Source: DASXMX01 sp036495445 (GTDB taxonomy: Bacteria; Planctomycetota; Phycisphaerae; Tepidisphaerales; Tepidisphaeraceae). Taken from it: a stretch of 29,192 bases of DNA. The notes beneath the pieces were generated by a model. It saw only the letters and a program-made list of their open reading frames with translations, did no database searches and was not told the origin of the DNA. The translations under genes and the position numbers were made by a program. Where the stretch lies: contig DASXMX010000283.1 in assembly GCA_036495445.1 (NCBI GenBank), forward strand, positions 1-29,192, written 5' to 3'. How positions within the stretch are numbered: the stretch's first letter is position 1; each line of letters begins with the position of its first letter. Below are positions 14,590 through 22,523 of this stretch, one piece after another.

Positions 14590-14793
14590 TCACCCGGACG
14601 GGTTTGTCGGGCCGTGGCGCCTGGTCCTTTCCCGAATCTTCTCGTCTTGCCGGGCCTCGTATTCGTCCTCGCGGCGTTTTTCCTCGAGGCACTCAATGAA
14701 ATCGCCACGCACCGAAGAATGCAGTTGCTCCTGAAAACTCTCATCCAAGAGGATTATATCTTTAACTGTCCGAATGGCATCCCGCCGCTTCAC
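14590..14793 (-). CDS. Possible small charged protein
   Basis: About 67 residues from a GTG at 14793 (a TTG at 14844 would lengthen it). It is highly charged and likely helical ('DESFQEQLHSS...IECLEEKRREDEYEARQDEKIRERTRR'). The local codon use and lower GC look more natural than in neighbouring shadow frames. It is 45 bp upstream of uvrC on the same strand and divergent from hisA. No ribosome-binding site or family match was recognised, so it may be spurious. Confidence 0.3.
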   Translation of the reverse strand: MKRRDAIRTVKDIILLDESFQEQLHSSVRGDFIECLEEKRREDEYEARQDEKIRERTRRHGPTNPSG

Positions 14794-14822
14794 TTTACGA
14801 GTCGGGTCGCTACCCTCCCGCC

Positions 14823-15557
14823 ATGCCTTTGGAAATCGTCCCAAGCATCGATCTTCGCGGCGGCCGCGTGGTCCGGCTCAAGCAGGGGGATTACGACCGG
14901 CAGGTGAATTACGAAGTCGATCCGCGGCAGACCGCCCGCTCGTTCGCCGAGGCCGGCGCGCGATGGATGCACGTTGTTGATCTCGATGGCGCCAAAGAGG
15001 GCCGGCCGGTACAAACAGATTTGATCGCGCAGGTGATCGCCGGGGCCAACCTGAAGGTGGAAGTCGGCGGGGGCGTACGATGCACTGACGACATCCGGCG
15101 CCTGCTCGATACCGGGGCGGCCCGCGTCGTCGTGGGGACCAAGGCGCTGGAGGACTGGGAGTGGTTTCGTTCCTTGGCCCACGACCCTGCATTGGTGCAG
15201 AAACTCGTGTTGGCCATCGACGCGAAAGAAGGACAGATCGCGACCCGCGCATGGACTGAGACCTCGCCTCGCACAGCCGTCGACGTGGCACGCGAGGTCA
15301 GCGATTGGCCGCTGGCGGCCCTGCTCTACACCGATGTGAGCAAGGACGGGATGCTCCAGGGACCCAACCTGACGTACACGCAGGCGCTGGCCGAGGCGGG
15401 CCGCGTGCCGGTCATCGCCAGCGGCGGGGTGGGGAATATCGAACACATCCGGCAACTGCGCAAGCTCTCGGTGTGGGGCGCGATCGTCGGGCGCAGCTTG
15501 TATGAGGGGACGCTCGACCTCCGTGAGGCGATCCGCGTGGCGTCAGGAACGGAATAG
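14823..15557 (+). CDS. hisA: HisA: ProFAR isomerase of histidine biosynthesis
   Basis: 244 residues, normal length for this (beta/alpha)8 enzyme. It carries out the Amadori rearrangement of ProFAR to PRFAR, the fourth step of histidine synthesis. The two half-barrels show the expected catalytic aspartates: D10 in 'PSIDLRGG' and D133 in 'LAIDAK'. They also show 'VEVGGGVR', 'YTDVSKDGM' and the phosphate-binding 'IASGGVGN...AIVGRSLYEG'. 'DLREAI' near the end is typical. It stands alone, unlinked to hisI and to other his genes. Confidence 0.95.
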   Translation: MPLEIVPSIDLRGGRVVRLKQGDYDRQVNYEVDPRQTARSFAEAGARWMHVVDLDGAKEGRPVQTDLIAQVIAGANLKVEVGGGVRCTDDIRRLLDTGAARVVVGTKALEDWEWFRSLAHDPALVQKLVLAIDAKEGQIATRAWTETSPRTAVDVAREVSDWPLAALLYTDVSKDGMLQGPNLTYTQALAEAGRVPVIASGGVGNIEHIRQLRKLSVWGAIVGRSLYEGTLDLREAIRVASGTE

Positions 15558-15733
15558 ACGTTACAGCCGAACATCGCACGCTATTGCCCGGCCCCTCCAA
15601 CGCCCAAACTGCCGGCGCCGGAGTCCGGGTTTGTGATAGCTTTCTGGGGGACCGGCGCGAGCGGACGATTTATTGGCTTTTGCTCTGGCCCGGCAGGTAC
15701 AATGGCCGCGTCGTTCAATTCGGGAGTTCAGGG

Positions 15734-16096
15734 ATGTGTGGTTTTGCTCGGCGGCGGTGCGTCGTATTACTGCTCTTGGCCGGGATCGGGTGGGCAAGCC
15801 GCCCCGCGTGGGCAGGTCCGCCCCCTACCACTCAGCCGGTGAGCCCCGATCGCTTGAGCCTCACTGGGGCGGGCCAACTGGTTCCCGAACACCGCCTGAC
15901 GCTCCTTTCGCAAGGTGATGGCCCGCTCGACCTGCCGGCTACGACCCAGCCGATCGCGGCCGCCTCGCGGGCTCCCGCCGCGGAACCGCAGGCGATTTAC
16001 GATCCGTTGCCGCCCGCATTGTGGTCGGGGCTGAGTTTGCTCGTGCTGGCCGGGGCGGTCCTTTCCTTCCGTCGTTTGAGGGCGCAACTTCGATAA
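15734..16096 (+). CDS. Small secreted protein with a PEP-CTERM-like C-terminal anchor
   Basis: 120 residues. An N-terminal signal sequence ('RRRCVVLLLLAGIGWASRPAWAG') is followed by a low-complexity, proline/alanine/threonine-rich middle with 'TTQP' twice. The C-terminus reads 'PLPPALWSGLSLLVLAGAVLSFRRLRAQLR': a short proline motif, one hydrophobic helix and an arginine-rich end. That tripartite layout resembles PEP-CTERM-type sorting signals, although an ordinary membrane anchor cannot be excluded. The start is chosen for its GGGAG site seven bases upstream and for the signal peptide. Function unknown. Confidence 0.65.
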   Translation: MCGFARRRCVVLLLLAGIGWASRPAWAGPPPTTQPVSPDRLSLTGAGQLVPEHRLTLLSQGDGPLDLPATTQPIAAASRAPAAEPQAIYDPLPPALWSGLSLLVLAGAVLSFRRLRAQLR

Positions 16097-16163
16097 CCCG
16101 ACGCCGGGGTCGCTCGGAGAATCACCGTTTTTTGCCAATCCCCGCATTCGTCCGCCCTGCGGT

Positions 16164-16820
16164 ATGAATGCCGGGATGGCGATCCCCTTCAACAAAGACA
16201 CGCGATTCCTGTTCATCGGCGACGCCCCGACCGAGGCCGGGCGCCCCACCGATCCGGAGGAGATGGGATGGGGATACGTGCGTTTCGTCCGGGATTTCCT
16301 GCGGGCCCGACACCCCGCCATTGCACCGATCGTTGTCAACCGCGGGGCGAACGGGCTTCGCTTGGTCGACTGGCTTGAGCGGTGGCCGCGGGAGGCGCTG
16401 GCGCAGCGATCGGACGTGGTGTCGATCCATTTCGACGTTCCCGCGCCGTCAGGTCCGCCGGGCGCCCCCGCATCCAAAGTGGTGGAGTACCTGACGCTTT
16501 ACCGGCAGATCCTCGAACAGACCAGCGAACGGCTGCCGAACTGCAAGCTCGTCCTGTGCCAGCCGGCAGCGGTCTGGACGGCCTCCTCATTCGAGGCCGC
16601 CGACGCGCTCCGGCCCTATGTTCACGGAGTGATGGAACTCGCCCGCGAGTTCAATGCCGCGTCGATCGTGCCGATGCACGAGGCCTTGGTCTACGCCCGC
16701 CGGTCGCGGCCCGACATCGGATGGATCGAGAGCGACGGACAGTTCACTTCCTCGGCCCATATGGTCATCGCCTACACGTGGCTCGAAGAACACGGGATGG
16801 TGCCGCGGGCGGTGAGCTAA
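16164..16820 (+). CDS. SGNH/GDSL-hydrolase-like protein lacking the catalytic residues
   Basis: 218 residues that follow the SGNH hydrolase layout throughout. Block I is 'FLFIGDAPTEAGRP', with Ala21 where the nucleophilic Ser should be. Block II is preserved ('VVNRGANGLRLVDWLERW'). Block III, normally G-x-N-D, is 'SIHFDVP'. Block V, normally D-G-V-H-P, is 'SDGQFTSSAHM' near the C-terminus. Thus Ser, Asn and His of the active site are all absent while the fold is kept. It is probably a binding or regulatory pseudo-enzyme. No signal peptide is seen. A second ATG at 16176 is equally plausible ('MAIPFNKDTRF'). It ends six bases from the convergent winged-helix gene. Confidence 0.8.
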   Translation: MNAGMAIPFNKDTRFLFIGDAPTEAGRPTDPEEMGWGYVRFVRDFLRARHPAIAPIVVNRGANGLRLVDWLERWPREALAQRSDVVSIHFDVPAPSGPPGAPASKVVEYLTLYRQILEQTSERLPNCKLVLCQPAAVWTASSFEAADALRPYVHGVMELAREFNAASIVPMHEALVYARRSRPDIGWIESDGQFTSSAHMVIAYTWLEEHGMVPRAVS

Positions 16821-16826
16821 ACCGAG

Positions 16827-17315
16827 TCAGCCATCGGTCTTGTCGTTCCTCAGCCGGAACGCGTCGGCGAAGTTGTGTAGTCGGTCGACCGGTGTGGAGA
16901 AAATCATACCGATGATTGATACGCGGTGGGTGGCGTAGAGCGCAGCGAGCGCCTTCACCGCCCGGATGGCGCCCGGATCGGCCGGCTTGAATTGATATCG
17001 CGGCTCCCGCCCGGTATAGCAAAGCAGGATCCGCCGGCGGCACAGCTCGTCCAACTGCGATTCGATCCATTCGGCATCAACCCGCAGTTCGGCGACGATA
17101 TCGCGTCCGCTCCACAAGCGGCCCGGGTCCCCCCGCAGCAGAAGGATTAGCTCCAATTGCATGACCGAGTCGACGTGGTCGACTAGGAACTGTCGAACTT
17201 CGTTGGGAATCGCCTCTTTGCCCACGGCATTCGTCCGAACCCGCACAAACCCCCACTTCCGCCAAGGTTGCGACAATGTAACAATCATCGGCCCGAGGGG
17301 AAGGTGAGTTCTCAC
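16827..17315 (-). CDS. Winged-helix-like hypothetical protein
   Basis: Up to 162 residues. The middle ('FLVDHVDSVMQLELILLLRGDPGRLWSGRDIVAELRVDAEWIESQLDELCRRRILL') reads as a winged helix-turn-helix followed by 'YQFKPADPGAIRAVKALAALYATHRV'. The end 'RLHNFADAFRLRNDK' contains the F-A-D-A-F-R-L-R pattern I associate with a family of short putative regulators in many bacteria. The ligand and target are unknown. The start is uncertain: the GTG at 17315 is the longest, an ATG at 17288 is possible, and neither has a good ribosome-binding site. Confidence 0.7.
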   Translation of the reverse strand: MRTHLPLGPMIVTLSQPWRKWGFVRVRTNAVGKEAIPNEVRQFLVDHVDSVMQLELILLLRGDPGRLWSGRDIVAELRVDAEWIESQLDELCRRRILLCYTGREPRYQFKPADPGAIRAVKALAALYATHRVSIIGMIFSTPVDRLHNFADAFRLRNDKTDG

Positions 17316-17460
17316 GAAAATCTCATGCCGGACGCAAATTGATGACGATGGCGAGCGGGGACACGTCGGCGGCTAAGGTGGGTCGCCGTGGAGAGCTCGA
17401 AAACCGCAACGGCGCGTGGAGGACTAAGGACTGAGTTGATTCGGACGGGCGGGGGAACTT

Positions 17461-17510
17461 GGCTCCTGCCGAGCCGACGCATACACAGAAGCGACGGCCC
17501 GACAGGAGCC
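17461..17510. repeat. Diverged hairpin repeat, copy 2 of the GGCTCCxGCCGAGCC family
   Basis: Arms 17461-17476 and 17495-17510 pair at 14 of 16 positions around an 18-nt loop. The arm is GGCTCCTGCCGAGCCG, one base different from the copy at 10738-10807. The flanking 'GAGCCTCGCCCTT' is shared too. It lies in the 238-bp gap between the winged-helix gene and the end of the glycoside hydrolase gene, which shows no other feature. Confidence 0.7.
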
Positions 17511-17553
17511 TCGCCCTTTGAAACATTCTCGCTCCGATCCAGTCTTGAGTCGC

Positions 17554-19800
17554 TCACCCTTCCCGCGTCATGCGGAGCGCGATGTCGCGGGTGAAGGACG
17601 GGAGGCGCAGGCGGAGTTCATTCCCATTAACACTGATCGTCTCGGATCGCACGACCCGGCCGGCGCGGGTGTCCCACCAGTCGAGGCGATACGAACCCGC
17701 CCGCGGGACCGGGAGCGTCCACGTCAGTCCTTCGTAGGTCTGCGGCGCCAGTCCTTCGCCGTCGGCGTACCAGTTGGAGTTCACGTCCTGCAGCCAGGCG
17801 AGCGTTTCGCCGGTGGCGGCGTCCTGCAGAACCAGGGGGCGGACGTCGGTGACGAGCGACGAGCGGCTGCGGGTGAGCGTGATGGAGGAGAGCCGCAGCC
17901 AGTCGCCGGTGGCGTTGTCGAGGGCGATCTCGTGTTGGCCGGCCGAAAGGTCGACCGTACAGGGCCGGTCGAACTTCGCCCGCCATGTGTGGAACTTCGG
18001 GTCCTCCTTCGCGACCGCGTGGTCCTTGCCGGCAGGGCGGGCGTCGAAGTCGAGATCGCCAGAGGGTTTCCCGTCCACCGTGATCTGTAGCTTCGCGAAC
18101 TGAGAGACCTCGGCCACGTGGACGATCATCTGGCAGTCGTTGGGCAGGTTCACCTTCAGGATCGTCGGGACGCGGAGGTCTTTCTTGTCCGGGCCGTAAA
18201 GGAATCCCGGGACGGGGTCGTTGGGCAGTTCGCCTTCCGGGTCGAGCGTGGTCGGTTTGCCGTCGGCCTTGCCCCAGGCGGAGGCGATGGGGAGATGTTC
18301 GTCCGTCCAGGCGACGGGCTGTGTTGCCGGGAATCGAGGCCGGCGAGTGGTGAGGGGTTCGAAGTGGCGCCGGGGCCAGTCGACGGCGGCCGCGAAGCGG
18401 GCGAGGCCGGTGTAGACGTGCCACACGTTCTTCGGCGCGACGTAATTGTCCCACCACCAGGTGCAACCGCCGCCGAAGCCGCCCGAAAGGGCGGCGGACC
18501 AGAGGCCATTATGGACGTTAGTGCCGAGGCCCGCCGGGTCGTATTTCGAGTCCGGACCCTGCCACGCGATGCCGAGTTCGGCCAGCAGGAACGGCTTGCC
18601 GAACGCGTCATTCTCGTGCGCGGCCTTCACGTAGGACGCGACCGTCTCGTGATCGCAACCCTCGTCGCCATAGATGTGGCGCTGGGTGAGGTCGATCGAG
18701 GGAAGTGACCAGGTTTCCTTGTTGCCGTTGCCGGAGAAGGAGGTGGTGACCAGGTGCTGGTAGGGATCGATCCGGTGCAGTTCCTCGGCCATCTGGCGCG
18801 TCCAGTCGAGCGGGATCGGGACCTTGCACAGGTCCTGCTCATTCCACAGTTCCCACGCCAGCACATTCGTGAACGCGCCGTAGCGGGCGACGAGGTAGCG
18901 GAGGCGATGCTTGAAGAGGGTGCGAGCCGGGCCGGCGTCGAAGTAGTTGACTGGCCGCGTGGCGGGGCCGCCGTTGGCGGCGTTGTAGGCGTCCCGCGGC
19001 CAGTCGCCCGGGCCCCAGTGCGTTTCGTCCAGCAGTTGCGTGTGGTTCTGGAACGTGAGCATTACCGCGATGCGGCGTTCGGCCGCCAGTTGCAACACGC
19101 GGTCGAAGTACGCGCAGGCGGTCAGGTCATATCGGCCCGGTCCGGTTTTCTTGCTTTCGATCATCGAGCGATTCGCGCAGAGCCAGATCCGCGCGAAGTT
19201 CCCGCCGGCCGATGCGAGGCGCGAGAACCAAGCCTCATCGTCGGCGGTGCCGCGCCGGCCCGGCCAGCCGATGTTCAAGCCGACGGCAAAACACGGCGCG
19301 CCCGAATCGAACTGGAGATAACGCGTGTTGTCCGGTGCGCGCCGGATGAAGCCCGGGCTGTCCGACCGTTCGACGTGGACCGTCACCGGTTCGGAGTGCC
19401 GCGTCCCGTTGTTATCGCGTGCGGCGACGCGCATCTGCCAATCCCCCGGCTCCGGCAGGCACGCGCGCACCAGCCATTGCCCCGGGCCGGTCTGCTCCCA
19501 GCGCTCGGTCCCATTCTGGCTAACTTGTGGCCGGCAATCCGCCGACCAGAAGCCGGGGACGACGAGCGTTCGGCCGCCCGGGCCGGTGAAGGTCGCGTCG
19601 ATTGCGATTTGGTCGGGGTCGAACGGGTTGTCGTAGGTGCGCCCCGGGTCGATGGCCCATTCGGCGATCTGGTAAGTGCCGATCGAGGATGCATGGGCCG
19701 CCCTGGGCTGCACGCTGATGGGTTTCTCGGCGGCCTTGCTCGTTGCACAGGCGATCGGCAGTGTGAGGAGCGCCGGGATGAGGATGTATGAGTGTCGCAT
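17554..19800 (-). CDS. Secreted glycoside hydrolase with DUF5060 and GH5-like barrel
   Basis: 748 residues. A signal peptide (about 1-24) precedes an Ig-like DUF5060-type domain (about 40-140: 'YQIAEWAIDPGRTYDNPFDPDQIAIDATFTGPGG...VPGFW'). A TIM-barrel of the GH5-like clan follows. The likely acid/base is E321 in 'LAWELWNEQD' and the likely nucleophile E408 in 'LLAELGIAW'; both sit at barrel strand ends as expected. The last ~250 residues form beta-rich modules that look like carbohydrate-binding or Ig-like domains. It probably degrades a plant or algal polysaccharide outside the cytoplasm; the exact glycan is not readable. The ATG at 19800 is preferred over 19845 because the signal peptide begins there. 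Confidence 0.87.
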   Translation of the reverse strand: MRHSYILIPALLTLPIACATSKAAEKPISVQPRAAHASSIGTYQIAEWAIDPGRTYDNPFDPDQIAIDATFTGPGGRTLVVPGFWSADCRPQVSQNGTERWEQTGPGQWLVRACLPEPGDWQMRVAARDNNGTRHSEPVTVHVERSDSPGFIRRAPDNTRYLQFDSGAPCFAVGLNIGWPGRRGTADDEAWFSRLASAGGNFARIWLCANRSMIESKKTGPGRYDLTACAYFDRVLQLAAERRIAVMLTFQNHTQLLDETHWGPGDWPRDAYNAANGGPATRPVNYFDAGPARTLFKHRLRYLVARYGAFTNVLAWELWNEQDLCKVPIPLDWTRQMAEELHRIDPYQHLVTTSFSGNGNKETWSLPSIDLTQRHIYGDEGCDHETVASYVKAAHENDAFGKPFLLAELGIAWQGPDSKYDPAGLGTNVHNGLWSAALSGGFGGGCTWWWDNYVAPKNVWHVYTGLARFAAAVDWPRRHFEPLTTRRPRFPATQPVAWTDEHLPIASAWGKADGKPTTLDPEGELPNDPVPGFLYGPDKKDLRVPTILKVNLPNDCQMIVHVAEVSQFAKLQITVDGKPSGDLDFDARPAGKDHAVAKEDPKFHTWRAKFDRPCTVDLSAGQHEIALDNATGDWLRLSSITLTRSRSSLVTDVRPLVLQDAATGETLAWLQDVNSNWYADGEGLAPQTYEGLTWTLPVPRAGSYRLDWWDTRAGRVVRSETISVNGNELRLRLPSFTRDIALRMTREG

Positions 19801-19836
19801 CGCGTTGAGTTCCGCTGTTCCGAGGCGCTCGCAATT

Positions 19837-19880
19837 CCCCCTCACCCTAACCCTCTCCCGGAGGGAGAGGGGATCAGGGA
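19837..19880. repeat. REP-like palindromic repeat
   Basis: A C-rich stretch (CCCCCTCACCCTAACCCTCT) runs into a hairpin with CCCTCTCCC at 19851-19859 pairing to GGGAGAGGG at 19863-19871. It lies between the TlpA-like gene and the glycoside hydrolase. I recall very similar sequence as a high-copy intergenic repeat in several high-GC bacteria, which remains to be confirmed here. Confidence 0.65.
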
Positions 19881-19920
19881 CGCTCTTCGAGTTCGATGGT
19901 CGTGCGGCCCGTCAAGCCGC

Positions 19921-21027
19921 CTACTCTTCCAGCAGCTTCGGGATCACCTGTTCGAAGTTTTCCTGGGCGCTGACGGAGCGGAGGATCCCTTTCTTGTCGA
20001 CCAGGAACATCGTGGGAATGCTGTCGATTCCGTAGCTCGTGGCGATGGCGCTCCAGCCGGGGTGATTGGCGTCGAAGAGCTGCGGCCAGGGCATGTCCTT
20101 GTTGGCGTTGAGGAAGTCGGCCAGCTCATCGGGGTCGTTGTCGCTGGAGACGCCGAGCACTTCGAGGCCCCTGGCATGGTAGTCGGCGAACGCCTTCTTC
20201 ACCCGCGGGAGAGCCGCTTTGCACGGGCCGCACCACGCGGCCCAGAAGTCCACAAGGATCACCTTTCCCTTCCAGTCCGCGGTGGTGGAGTAGCCGCCGT
20301 CGAGGCGGACGCCTTCGATCGTCAGCGGCTTGTCCCGCAGAGCCAGCAGCTTGCGGTGGTGGATCTCCTGTAATTTGCCTTCCTGCATGCGGACGAATTG
20401 CTGGGCCTTGAGGGCGAGTTCCTGATTTGCGGGAGTCAGCTCGGCCATCGAACTGACCGTGCCGATCACGCGGTCATCCTCGGGGGCTTCCTTTGCAATC
20501 GCCTGGGCGTCGTCCAGCACCTGTCGCTGATCGGCGGGATCACGGGCCGCGAGGATCCAGTGGACCATCAGCAGCGAGTTGCGGGCGGCGAGGGATTCGG
20601 CCTTGTTCGGGCTCTTCGCGCTGGCCTTAAGGCGATCGACGGTCGGCTCGTCGTCAAAGACCGCGAGGAACGTCTGCAACTGTGGCTCGATCTGGGCGGC
20701 GAGTTGCTTGCCGTGGGCGTCGCCGGTCTGCTTCAGCTCGTCGAGGCAGCCTTGCATCCGCTTGAGCAGGGGGAGTGCCTTGGGGGCGGCCTCGACGCGC
20801 TTTGCTTTGTCGGCGAGGATGTCGTTCGAGAGGTAATCCGGCAGCGACTGGCTGGCCGATTTGAAGTCGGCCATGATTTGCTTCACGGACCGCGTCGCAC
20901 TCGCGTTTTCGGGTTGGGTGGCGGGGGGCGGCGCGGGGGCACTGAAGGTGGGCGGGGCGACGTTGGCGAAGCCGCAAGCGGCGAGCGATAGGACGAGGAT
21001 GACGCGGGGCGAACGGCGCGCGGTCAT
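19921..21027 (-). CDS. Exported TlpA-like thioredoxin-fold protein
   Basis: 368 residues. An N-terminal signal sequence precedes a proline-rich linker. A long helical region (about 45-230) has no recognised domain. The C-terminal ~135 residues are a TlpA/ResA-type redoxin: 'GKVILVDFWAAWCGPCKAALP' with the CxxC pair C266/C269, then 'VLGVSSDNDPDELADFL' and the cis-proline 'YGIDSIPTMFLVDKKG'. Such proteins act outside the cytoplasmic membrane as thiol reductants; in planctomycetes the fused helical part is common and uncharacterised. The ATG at 21027 is preferred to the GTG at 21033 because AGGAG (21033-21037) lies five bases before it. Confidence 0.9.
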   Translation of the reverse strand: MTARRSPRVILVLSLAACGFANVAPPTFSAPAPPPATQPENASATRSVKQIMADFKSASQSLPDYLSNDILADKAKRVEAAPKALPLLKRMQGCLDELKQTGDAHGKQLAAQIEPQLQTFLAVFDDEPTVDRLKASAKSPNKAESLAARNSLLMVHWILAARDPADQRQVLDDAQAIAKEAPEDDRVIGTVSSMAELTPANQELALKAQQFVRMQEGKLQEIHHRKLLALRDKPLTIEGVRLDGGYSTTADWKGKVILVDFWAAWCGPCKAALPRVKKAFADYHARGLEVLGVSSDNDPDELADFLNANKDMPWPQLFDANHPGWSAIATSYGIDSIPTMFLVDKKGILRSVSAQENFEQVIPKLLEE

Positions 21028-21043
21028 GGACACTCCTGGGCAA

Positions 21044-21076
21044 ACCGGACGTCACCTTCGCTGCGACGCGTCCGGT
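21044..21076. promoter_or_regulatory. Inverted repeat between divergent tlpA-like and plsC genes
   Basis: ACCGGACG at 21044-21051 and CGTCCGGT at 21069-21076 are perfect inverted copies, 17 nt apart, in the 94-bp space between two divergent starts. It could be an operator or a leader hairpin. No promoter boxes are clear. Confidence 0.3.
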
Positions 21077-21121
21077 CGTCAAGCGGGACTTGAAATCAGA
21101 TCGCGTGCCTGCGATATCCCT

Positions 21122-21787
21122 ATGCGCCGCGCGTCACGATATCAGACAGTGAGTAACTGGTTCTACAACCTCGTTTGGTGCGCCTGCTGGCCGGCGTTCG
21201 GCGTTTCGTCCAGCCCCATCGTGCTCCACCGCGAACGCGGCCGCCGGCCCGGGGCGTACCTGTTGGCGGCGAATCATCTCAGCCCGCTGGACGTGCCCTG
21301 CATCATGAAAGAGACGCACCGGCAGATCGACTTTATCAGCATTGTCGAGGTGTTTCGCAATCCGCTGATCGGGTGGTTCTACGGCCACATGGGCGCCTTC
21401 CCACTCGATCGCGGGCGGGTGGATACCGGCACGACGCGGACGATCCTCGATCGCCTCAAGCACGGTCGCGTCGTCGGCATCTTTCCCGAAGGGTCGGTTC
21501 AGACGGACGAGACCTCGGTTTTGTACGGCGGGAGAATGAAGCCGGGGGTGTTCCGGATCGCGAAGCTCGCCAACGTGCCGATCATGCCGGTGGTGATCAT
21601 CGGGACGCGCGCGTACCACCGCTTATGGAGTTGGCTGCCTGTGCGCCGGGTCAGATACGGGGTGAATTTTGGGGAGCCCATCGAGGTCAGAGAGGGGGAG
21701 GATCTGCCCGCGCTGGAGGCGCGGCTCCGCGAGGCGTTCCGGGCGCTGCACGAGGAACTGAAGGGGGCCATGCCGAACGTCCGATAA
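21122..21787 (+). CDS. plsC: 1-acylglycerol-3-phosphate acyltransferase family protein (PlsC)
   Basis: 221 residues. The glycerolipid acyltransferase blocks are all visible. Block I is the catalytic H52-x4-D57 in 'NHLSPLD'. Block II is around 'GAFPLDRGR' and block III is 'FPEGSV' (121-126). Block IV is 'NVPIMPVVIIG'. It transfers an acyl chain to lysophosphatidic acid at the inner membrane to make phosphatidic acid; an N-terminal hydrophobic segment fits membrane association. An open frame extends upstream, but the ATG at 21122 gives a family-like N-terminus. No clear Shine-Dalgarno. A short hairpin (21798-21815, GGAGC stem) follows the stop. Confidence 0.9.
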   Translation: MRRASRYQTVSNWFYNLVWCACWPAFGVSSSPIVLHRERGRRPGAYLLAANHLSPLDVPCIMKETHRQIDFISIVEVFRNPLIGWFYGHMGAFPLDRGRVDTGTTRTILDRLKHGRVVGIFPEGSVQTDETSVLYGGRMKPGVFRIAKLANVPIMPVVIIGTRAYHRLWSWLPVRRVRYGVNFGEPIEVREGEDLPALEARLREAFRALHEELKGAMPNVR

Positions 21788-21845
21788 CAGAAACAGCGGA
21801 GCGGGTCGGCTCCGTCCCGATCAAGTTCGTGCAAGGAGGCACGCC

Positions 21846-22364
21846 ATGCGGCATCGCTTTTCAGAGTTCGCCGGATTCAGCTTGATCGAGGTGGTGATCG
21901 TGGTCGTGATCCTCGGCACGATCGGGGCCATCGCCCTCCCGCGCCTCAGCCACGCCGGGCAGAGCGCCGACGAAAAGGCGCTGGCCGGCGACATGGCCGT
22001 GTGGCGCAACGCGCTGGACCTGTACCAAGGCGATCACGGCGGCGCCTTCCCGAAGGACAGCACGACGGTCGCCGCCCAGCTCACCGGGTATACGGATGCG
22101 AATGGCGAGGTCTCGGCGACCAAGGACGCCGTCCATCCCTTCGGCCCGTATCTGCGGACCATCTCCCCGCTGCCGGCTTTTGAAGGGATCGCCGGCGCCG
22201 AAATCCCGCGCGCGAGCACGACGATCGGCGCCACCCTCCTCGGCGGCGCGCCGACGCGCGTCCTGCCCAACGGTTACGGATGGCTCTACGACGGCGCTGG
22301 CCACGTCTACCCGAACACCGGGCCCCTGACCGACCTCGCGGGCAAGCTCTACAACAGCTATTGA
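21846..22364 (+). CDS. Prepilin-type (type II secretion pseudopilin-like) protein
   Basis: 172 residues. The leader 'MRHRFSEFAG' is followed by the processed N-terminus 'FSLIEVVIVVVILGTIGAIALP', with cleavage expected after Gly10 and Glu at position +5. Behind the hydrophobic helix the chain reads like a major-pseudopilin or GspG-type domain ('DEKALAGDMAVWRNALDLYQGDHGGAFPKDS', with a 'YGWLYDG' end). No prepilin peptidase or assembly ATPase is in the window, so it uses machinery encoded elsewhere. A perfect AAGGAGG lies six bases before the ATG. Confidence 0.9.
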   Translation: MRHRFSEFAGFSLIEVVIVVVILGTIGAIALPRLSHAGQSADEKALAGDMAVWRNALDLYQGDHGGAFPKDSTTVAAQLTGYTDANGEVSATKDAVHPFGPYLRTISPLPAFEGIAGAEIPRASTTIGATLLGGAPTRVLPNGYGWLYDGAGHVYPNTGPLTDLAGKLYNSY

Positions 22365-22367
22365 AAT

Positions 22368-22423
22368 GGAACGTGATGCGTCGAACGTGAAGACGCGCAG
22401 GCATGTTTCACGCATCACGTTCC
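22368..22423. repeat. Perfect 14-bp inverted repeat behind the pilin gene
   Basis: GGAACGTGATGCGT (22368-22381) and its exact complement at 22410-22423 enclose a 28-nt loop containing a third partial copy, CGAACGTGA. It starts three bases after the stop codon. It lacks a T-tract, so a repeat element or a processing hairpin is more likely than an intrinsic terminator. Confidence 0.65.
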
Positions 22424-22523
22424 GTTCCGCCCATATGCCGGAATGCATGGCTGGTTTATCTGTCCCGATCCGCGGCACGCTTGCTATGATGGGGCGGTCG
22501 GAGGTTCGGTACAGGACAATTGG

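Noticed and set aside
16081..16140. Possible terminator before the SGNH-like gene (T-run at 16129-16136)
   Set aside because: No stable stem lies next to the T-run; the nearest pairing is only four bases and about 20 bases away.
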